A stretch of DNA of 32,330 nt, taken from assembly GCA_021784035.1 (NCBI GenBank), contig JAJXTD010000008.1, positions 1-32,330 on the forward strand, written 5' to 3'. The DNA is from Actinomycetes bacterium. GTDB lineage: Bacteria > Actinomycetota > Actinomycetes > S36-B12 > CAIYMF01. Under the pieces are notes generated by a model. It was not told the DNA's origin and searched no databases. It saw only the letters and a list, made by a program, of their open reading frames with translations. The position numbers were made by a program, and so were the translations under genes. This document shows positions 27,363 through 32,330 of this stretch, piece after piece. The first letter of the stretch is position 1. Each line of letters opens with the position of its first letter.

Positions 27363-28879
27363 GCGTCGCCCGCGCGCAGCCGGGCCCGGGCGATCTTGCC
27401 GGTGGAGGAGTGCGGCAGCCGCTCGACGAGCTCGATGACCGTCGGGCACTTGAACCGGGCGAGCCGCGACTCGCACAGCGCCGCGATCTGCTCCCGCGTG
27501 ACCGCCCGCCCGGGCAGTGGCGCGACGAACGCCTTGACCGCCTCCCCGGTGTGCTCGTGCGGGATTCCCACCACCGCGACCTCGGCGACGTCGGGGTGCG
27601 AGGCGATGACCTGCTCGATCTCGAACGGGTAGACGTTGAACCCGGACACGATGATCAGGTCGCGCCGGCGGTCGACGAGGTGCAGGTCGCCGTCCTCGTC
27701 GCGGTAGGCCACGTCGCCCGTGGCGTACCAGCCGTCGGCGTCGGGGCCGTCGGAGCCGTCCGGCCAGTAGCCGGAGAACAGGTTGGCGCCGCGCACCCAG
27801 ATCTCGCCCGGGTCGTCCTCGTCGGCGTCCTCGCCGGCCTCGTCGACGAGCCGGACCTCCACGCCCGGCAGGGGCGAGCCGACGCAACCGGGCTTGGGCC
27901 GTCGCCCGACCATCGTCGAGGACACGACCGGGGCGGCCTCGGTGAGCCCGTAGCCCTCCCACACCGGCTGGCCCGCGAGCTCGGCGAACGCGGTGAACAC
28001 CGACGGCGCGAGCGGCGCGGCACCGGAGACCAGCGTGCGCACCCCGGCGAGCTGGTGGTCGAGGTCGGGGACGTGGGACCAGGCGACGAACACCGGCGGC
28101 GCCGCGGGGACGTTCGTGACCTCGAACGTGCGGACCAGCTCGAGGGTCTGGGTCGGCGAGAACCTCGGCACGAGGACCGAGCGCGCGCCCGTCGCCACCG
28201 CCATGCCGAGCACGGCGTTGAGCGCGTAGACGTGGAACAGCGGGAGCACGACGAGCACGACATCGTCGGGCTGCACCGGCTCGGGGTCGATCCCGCGCAG
28301 CTGCTCGATGTTGGCGAGCAGCGCCCGGTGGCTCAGCATCGCGCCGCGCGACGGCCCGCTCGTCCCGGACGTGAACAGCAGGACCGCGAGGGACTCCGGG
28401 TCGAACTCCTCCGCGTCGGGCCTCGGGGCGTCGGCCCGGTGTCCGGCCCGCTCGATCGCGAGGTAGTCCCGGTCGCCGACGACGACGAGATCGGTCGGCA
28501 CGTCGGCGGTCGCGAGGCCGGCCACCTCCTCCACGGACTCGTCGGCGACGAGCAGCCGCGCCCCGGACCGGGCGAGCAGGTCGGCGACCTCGTGGGCGGT
28601 GTACGCCGTGTTCAGCGGCAGCGCGACCATCCCGGCACGCAGCGTGGCGAAGTACACGGCGACGAACTCGATCCGGTTACCGAGCATGAGGGCGACGCGG
28701 TCGCCGCGTTCCAGGCCGTGCCGCCGCAGACCCGCCGCCATGGCGTCCACGGAGGCGTCGAGCGTCGCCCACGTGGTCTCGCGGGCGGTGACGGCGTCGA
28801 CGAAGGCCACGTCGTCCGGCCGCGCCGCGGCGGTGGCGTGGAGCAGGTCGGCGAGGTTGGTCGCCCCGGAGCGGGTCAC
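27359..28879 (-). CDS. long-chain acyl-CoA ligase (AMP-binding)
   Basis: [91 protein letters not shown]. Start GTG at 28879, not the track's read-through start. Confidence 0.92.
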   Translation of the reverse strand: MTRSGATNLADLLHATAAARPDDVAFVDAVTARETTWATLDASVDAMAAGLRRHGLERGDRVALMLGNRIEFVAVYFATLRAGMVALPLNTAYTAHEVADLLARSGARLLVADESVEEVAGLATADVPTDLVVVGDRDYLAIERAGHRADAPRPDAEEFDPESLAVLLFTSGTSGPSRGAMLSHRALLANIEQLRGIDPEPVQPDDVVLVVLPLFHVYALNAVLGMAVATGARSVLVPRFSPTQTLELVRTFEVTNVPAAPPVFVAWSHVPDLDHQLAGVRTLVSGAAPLAPSVFTAFAELAGQPVWEGYGLTEAAPVVSSTMVGRRPKPGCVGSPLPGVEVRLVDEAGEDADEDDPGEIWVRGANLFSGYWPDGSDGPDADGWYATGDVAYRDEDGDLHLVDRRRDLIIVSGFNVYPFEIEQVIASHPDVAEVAVVGIPHEHTGEAVKAFVAPLPGRAVTREQIAALCESRLARFKCPTVIELVERLPHSSTGKIARARLRAGDA

Positions 28880-28908
28880 GGTCCTGATCGTGGCACAGCC
28901 GTGCTCGC

Positions 28909-28914
28909 TAGGCT
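28909..28914 (+). promoter_or_regulatory. candidate -10 TAGGCT for leaderless HAD-IB transcript
   Basis: TAGGCT ending 7 nt before the ATG at 28922. Confidence 0.5.
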
Positions 28915-28921
28915 CCCGGGC

Positions 28922-29797
28922 ATGGCAGCGACTCCCCGGCTCGGCCTCGTGCGCGCCTCCCAGGTCGCCGGCGAGGCCTCTGCCGCCGCGGCCGACGTGA
29001 CGCCCGCGGCCCTGGTCGAGCCCGACCTGACCGGCGCCGCGTTCTTCGACGTCGACAACACGGTCATGCGCGGCGCGAGCATCTTCCACCTCGCCCGCGG
29101 CCTGGCCAGCCGCAAGTTCTTCACCGTGCGCGAGGTCGGCGACTTCGCGTGGAAGCAGGCCAAGTTCGTGATCAACGGGTCCGAGGACCTCGAGGACATG
29201 GCCCAGGCCACCGAGGCCGGCCTGGCGTTCGTCAAGGGCAAGCGCGTGGCGGACGTCGTGAGCCTCGGCGAGGAGATCTTCGACGAGCTCATGGCCCGCA
29301 AGCTCTGGCCCGGCACCCTCGCCCTGGCGCAGGGACATCTCGACCGCGGGCAGCGGGTGTGGCTCGTGACCGCGACGCCGGTGGAGCTCGCGTCGATCAT
29401 CGCCCGCCGGCTCGGCCTCACCGGGGCGCTGGGCACGGTGAGCGAGATCGAGAACGGCGTCTACACCGGCCGCCTCGTCGGCGCGCCGCTGCACGGCAAG
29501 GCGAAGGCGGAGGCGGTCCGCGCGCTGGCCGAGCGCGAGGGCCTCGACCTCGTGCGCTGCACGGCGTACTCCGACTCGGCGAACGACGTCCCGATGCTCT
29601 CGCTCGTGGGTCGCGCGGTGGCGGTCAACCCCGATGGCGCGCTGCGCAAGCACGCGCGCGCCGTCGGCTGGGAGATCCACGACTACCGCCGTGCGCGGAT
29701 GAACCAGCGGTACTACGTGCCGGCCGCCGTCGCGGCGGCCGCCGGGCTGGGCGTCGGCATAGGTCTCGGCATCGGCGCCGCGAAGCACCATCGCTAG
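28922..29797 (+). CDS. HAD-IB family phosphatase with C-terminal membrane segment
   Basis: [15 protein letters not shown] (DxDxT), [27 protein letters not shown]; hydrophobic C-terminus. Confidence 0.93.
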   Translation: MAATPRLGLVRASQVAGEASAAAADVTPAALVEPDLTGAAFFDVDNTVMRGASIFHLARGLASRKFFTVREVGDFAWKQAKFVINGSEDLEDMAQATEAGLAFVKGKRVADVVSLGEEIFDELMARKLWPGTLALAQGHLDRGQRVWLVTATPVELASIIARRLGLTGALGTVSEIENGVYTGRLVGAPLHGKAKAEAVRALAEREGLDLVRCTAYSDSANDVPMLSLVGRAVAVNPDGALRKHARAVGWEIHDYRRARMNQRYYVPAAVAAAAGLGVGIGLGIGAAKHHR

Positions 29798-29802
29798 CCG
29801 CC

Positions 29803-30330
29803 TCAGCCGCGGTCGTAGCGCAGCTGCACCAGCCCGTGGGGATACGGCGTAGCCGAGACGAGGCGCAGCGGGGTGACCGCGGGGATCTCGTGGAACAACC
29901 GCGACCCCGAGCCGAGGAGCACGGGCACGACCGTGAGCGTGAGGTCGTCGACGAGCCCGGTGGCGAGGAACTGGCTGATGAGCCGACCGCCGTCGACGTA
30001 GACGTGACGGAGACCGGCTGCCTCCCACTCGGCCACCGCCTGCGCCGGCGTGCGCGCCCAGAACGTGACGCCCGCGCGCTGCCCGGCCCCGCGGCCGGTG
30101 AAGACGTAGACCGGCCGGCCCTCGAACGGGAGGTCGGGCTCGTCCGCGATGAAGTCCCAGGTGCCGCGCCCCATGGCGAGCCCGTCGACCCCGGCCATGA
30201 AGTCGGCGTAGCCGTAGTCCTCGGTGCCCGCACGGGAGAACAGCCAGTCGAGCGAGCCCTCGGCGTCGGCGATGTATCCGTCGACCGAGTGCGCGATGTA
30301 GACCGAGATGCGCGGGCGCACCGGCGTCAC
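29803..30330 (-). CDS. dihydrofolate reductase-like (RibD C-terminal) protein
   Basis: RISVYIAHSVDGYIADAEGSLDWL, GLAMGRGTWDFI, RHVYVDGGRLISQFLATGLVDDLTLTVVPVLLGSG. Confidence 0.9.
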   Translation of the reverse strand: MTPVRPRISVYIAHSVDGYIADAEGSLDWLFSRAGTEDYGYADFMAGVDGLAMGRGTWDFIADEPDLPFEGRPVYVFTGRGAGQRAGVTFWARTPAQAVAEWEAAGLRHVYVDGGRLISQFLATGLVDDLTLTVVPVLLGSGSRLFHEIPAVTPLRLVSATPYPHGLVQLRYDRG

Positions 30331-31355
30331 CGGAAGACGGAGCGGCGCTGCACCAGCAGGCGGTAGAGGGTCTGCTGGATCGTCTCGCGCACCTGGTCGG
30401 TGATGTTGAACACGAGCATCGGGTCGTCGGCGGCGCCGTCGGGGTAGTGGTCGGTGCGGATCGGCTCGCCGAACTCGATGATCCACTTGCTCGGCAGCGG
30501 CACGAGGCCGAGCGGCCCGAGCCATGGGAACGTGGGGGTGATCGGGAAGTACGGGAGGCCGAACAGCCGCGCCACCGTCTTCGCGTTGCCGAGGATGGGG
30601 TAGATCTCCTCCGCCCCGACGATCGCGCAGGGGACGATCGGGGTCCGCGTGCGCAGTGCCGTCGCGACGAAGCCGCCCCGGCCGAACCGCTGCAGCTTGT
30701 AGCGCTCCGAGTACGGCTTGCCGATGCCCTTGAACCCCTCGGGCCACACGCCGACGACCTCGCCGTTCGACAACAGCCGCTCCGCGTCGGGGTTCGTCGC
30801 GAGCGTGTGCCCGGACTTGCGCGCCATCTCGCCCAGGAACGGCGCCTGGAAGACGAGGTCGGCACCCAGCATGCGCAGGTTGCGGTGCGCGGGGTGGTGG
30901 TCGTGCAGCGCCAGCTGCGTCATGACGGCGTCCAGCGCGATCGTCCCGGAGTGGTTGGCCACGACGAGGGCGCCGCCCTCGGACGGCACGTTCTCGATCC
31001 CCCGCGTCTCGGTCCGGAACCAGTGCTCGTACAGCGGGCGCATCGGTGCCATGTAGACGCGGTCGGTCAGCTCGGCGTCGAAGCCGAACTCGTCGATCTC
31101 GTACTCGCCGGTGATCCGGCGGCGCAGGAAGTCCAGCCAGTCGGCCAGCGTGGCGTCGATACGGGCGGGCGCACCGTCGACGTCGTGGGCGTCGTCCTCG
31201 GGCTCGTGCCCGACGGCCGGCTCCGCGGCCGGCGGCCTCGGGGGGGTCCGCTTGTGCGGGCGCGGTCCGGTGGCCCCGGCCTCGCGCGCGGCGCGGCTGG
31301 CGGCCTTGCGGCCGCCGTCCTCGCCGCCGATCGGGATGACGGTGGCGTCAGGCAC
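30327..31355 (-). CDS. lysophospholipid acyltransferase family protein
   Basis: GGALVVANHSGTIALDAVMT (NHxxxxD), VGVWPEGFKGIGKPYSERYKLQRFGRGGFVATALRTRTPIVPCAIVGAEEIYP. Confidence 0.9.
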   Translation of the reverse strand: MPDATVIPIGGEDGGRKAASRAAREAGATGPRPHKRTPPRPPAAEPAVGHEPEDDAHDVDGAPARIDATLADWLDFLRRRITGEYEIDEFGFDAELTDRVYMAPMRPLYEHWFRTETRGIENVPSEGGALVVANHSGTIALDAVMTQLALHDHHPAHRNLRMLGADLVFQAPFLGEMARKSGHTLATNPDAERLLSNGEVVGVWPEGFKGIGKPYSERYKLQRFGRGGFVATALRTRTPIVPCAIVGAEEIYPILGNAKTVARLFGLPYFPITPTFPWLGPLGLVPLPSKWIIEFGEPIRTDHYPDGAADDPMLVFNITDQVRETIQQTLYRLLVQRRSVFR

Positions 31356-32330
31356 GGCCGCGTGCCTCCTCCCGCAGTCGCGCGGCGAGCCGCGCCTCGG
31401 ACAGGGTCGACGAGCCGAGCGCGTGCGCGAGGCCACGCTCGATCGCCTCGGCGCGGTGCTTGGGCAGCGCGTGGTCGAGCCCGCGCTCGTGCACGAACTC
31501 CACGAACGCGTCCCGCGTCGTGTACGACGGCGTGAATCCGAACCTGTCCCGCAGCCGGGTGGTGTCGAGCCCGCGACCGTAGGTGAGGAACTTGATCTGC
31601 TCGGGCGAGAAGTCGGCCAGCCCGGCCCGCCGGAACCAGCTGCCGACGATCCCGACGGCGGGTGTCGGCACCGGCAGGGCGGGCTTGCCGGCGATGCGCA
31701 GCGCCTGGGACAGCATGAGGATCCCGTCGCCGGCGACGTTGTACGTGCCGGGGTGGTCGAGGACAGCGGCCCGTCGGATCGCCTCGAGGCCGTCGTCCTC
31801 GTGGATGAACTGCAGCCGGGCGTCGTGGCCGAGCACCGTGGGGACGATCGGGAGGCTGAAGTACGCCGCCATCGGTGTGTCCGACCTGGGGCCGAGGAAG
31901 TTCGCGAAGCGGAACGTCGTGACCGAGACGTCGGGGCGTCGCCGGGCGAAGCCGCGCACGTAGGACTCCACCTCGACGGAGTCCTTGGCCCACCCGGAGC
32001 GCGGCTGGCTGCGCGGCTCGGTGTCCTCGGCGAACATCGCCGGGTCCTTCGGGCCTGCGCCGTAGATCGACGACGTGGACTTCACCACGAGCCGCGAGAC
32101 GCCTTCGGCCTTCTGGCAGGCGGCGAGCAGCTGCATGGTGCCGATGACGTTGATCTCCTTCATCGACACCCGGCCGCCGGCCTGGACGGGGGTCGACAGG
32201 ACACCCATGTGCACGACCGTGTCGACGCCGGCCGCCGCGATCACCTTGCCGATGATCGGGTTGCGGATGTCGGCGCGGACGAACTCGGCGCCGCCGATGT
32301 CCTCGCGCGGCGGCACGATGTCGACGCCGA
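31348..32330 (-). CDS. NAD-dependent epimerase/dehydratase (partial, N-terminus off right edge)
   Basis: VVHMGVLSTPVQAGGRVSMKEINVIGTMQLLAACQKA, KSTSSIYGAG, TFRFANFLGPRSDTPM, YNVAGDGILMLSQAL. Confidence 0.9.
   Translation of the reverse strand, partial: GVDIVPPREDIGGAEFVRADIRNPIIGKVIAAAGVDTVVHMGVLSTPVQAGGRVSMKEINVIGTMQLLAACQKAEGVSRLVVKSTSSIYGAGPKDPAMFAEDTEPRSQPRSGWAKDSVEVESYVRGFARRRPDVSVTTFRFANFLGPRSDTPMAAYFSLPIVPTVLGHDARLQFIHEDDGLEAIRRAAVLDHPGTYNVAGDGILMLSQALRIAGKPALPVPTPAVGIVGSWFRRAGLADFSPEQIKFLTYGRGLDTTRLRDRFGFTPSYTTRDAFVEFVHERGLDHALPKHRAEAIERGLAHALGSSTLSEARLAARLREEARGRA

Noticed and set aside
28880-30865. N-terminal extension of the AMP-ligase ORF in the track (1168 aa)
   Set aside because: Open frame only because of high GC; the upstream part is antisense to HAD-IB and others. 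True start is near 28879.
16336-31248. Scattered short GC-rich inverted repeats inside coding genes
   Set aside because: Expected by chance at this GC content; no positional or copy-number support.
31100-31355. Lys/Pro/Glu-rich N-terminal extension of the lysophospholipid acyltransferase
   Set aside because: Disordered N-termini are common in actinobacterial homologues and the exact start is uncertain, so not raised as a finding.

Overview
High-GC actinobacterial chromosome segment, almost fully coding. No CRISPR array, rRNA or tRNA gene was recognised, and no transposase or phage gene. Left to right: start of a nuo operon (nuoA-B-C-D, minus; a few nt of probable nuoE at the edge); a geranylgeranyl-reductase-family gene (menJ-like, minus); a menaquinone cluster (menF +, menD/menC plus a small ORF -, menE +, menA +) interrupted by a secreted M4/M36-like metalloprotease gene; two small membrane proteins; a system II cytochrome c maturation block (ccsB, resB, ccdA, tlpA/resA-like); a histidine phosphatase; a heme operon (rex-hemA-hemC-hemD-hemB-hemL); an acyl-ACP desaturase; a glutaredoxin-like protein and acyl-CoA ligase; an HAD-IB phosphatase (+); a RibD/DHFR-like reductase; a lysophospholipid acyltransferase; and a partial NAD-dependent epimerase. 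The gene content is mostly housekeeping, and I see no wholly new multi-gene system. The best non-obvious signals are: (1) two same-orientation copies of a 62-66 nt near-perfect palindrome flanking the metalloprotease cassette inside the men cluster; (2) a perfectly symmetric CAGCCTAGGCTG element that appears to be a shared -10 for two divergent, apparently leaderless men transcripts; (3) Rex/CRP-like operators upstream of rex and in the menJ/menF divergent region; (4) an intergenic mosaic repeat whose two copies keep a hairpin through compensatory changes; (5) a TetR-type inverted repeat over the desaturase promoter. Most long opposite-strand ORFs in the supplied track are high-GC shadow ORFs.
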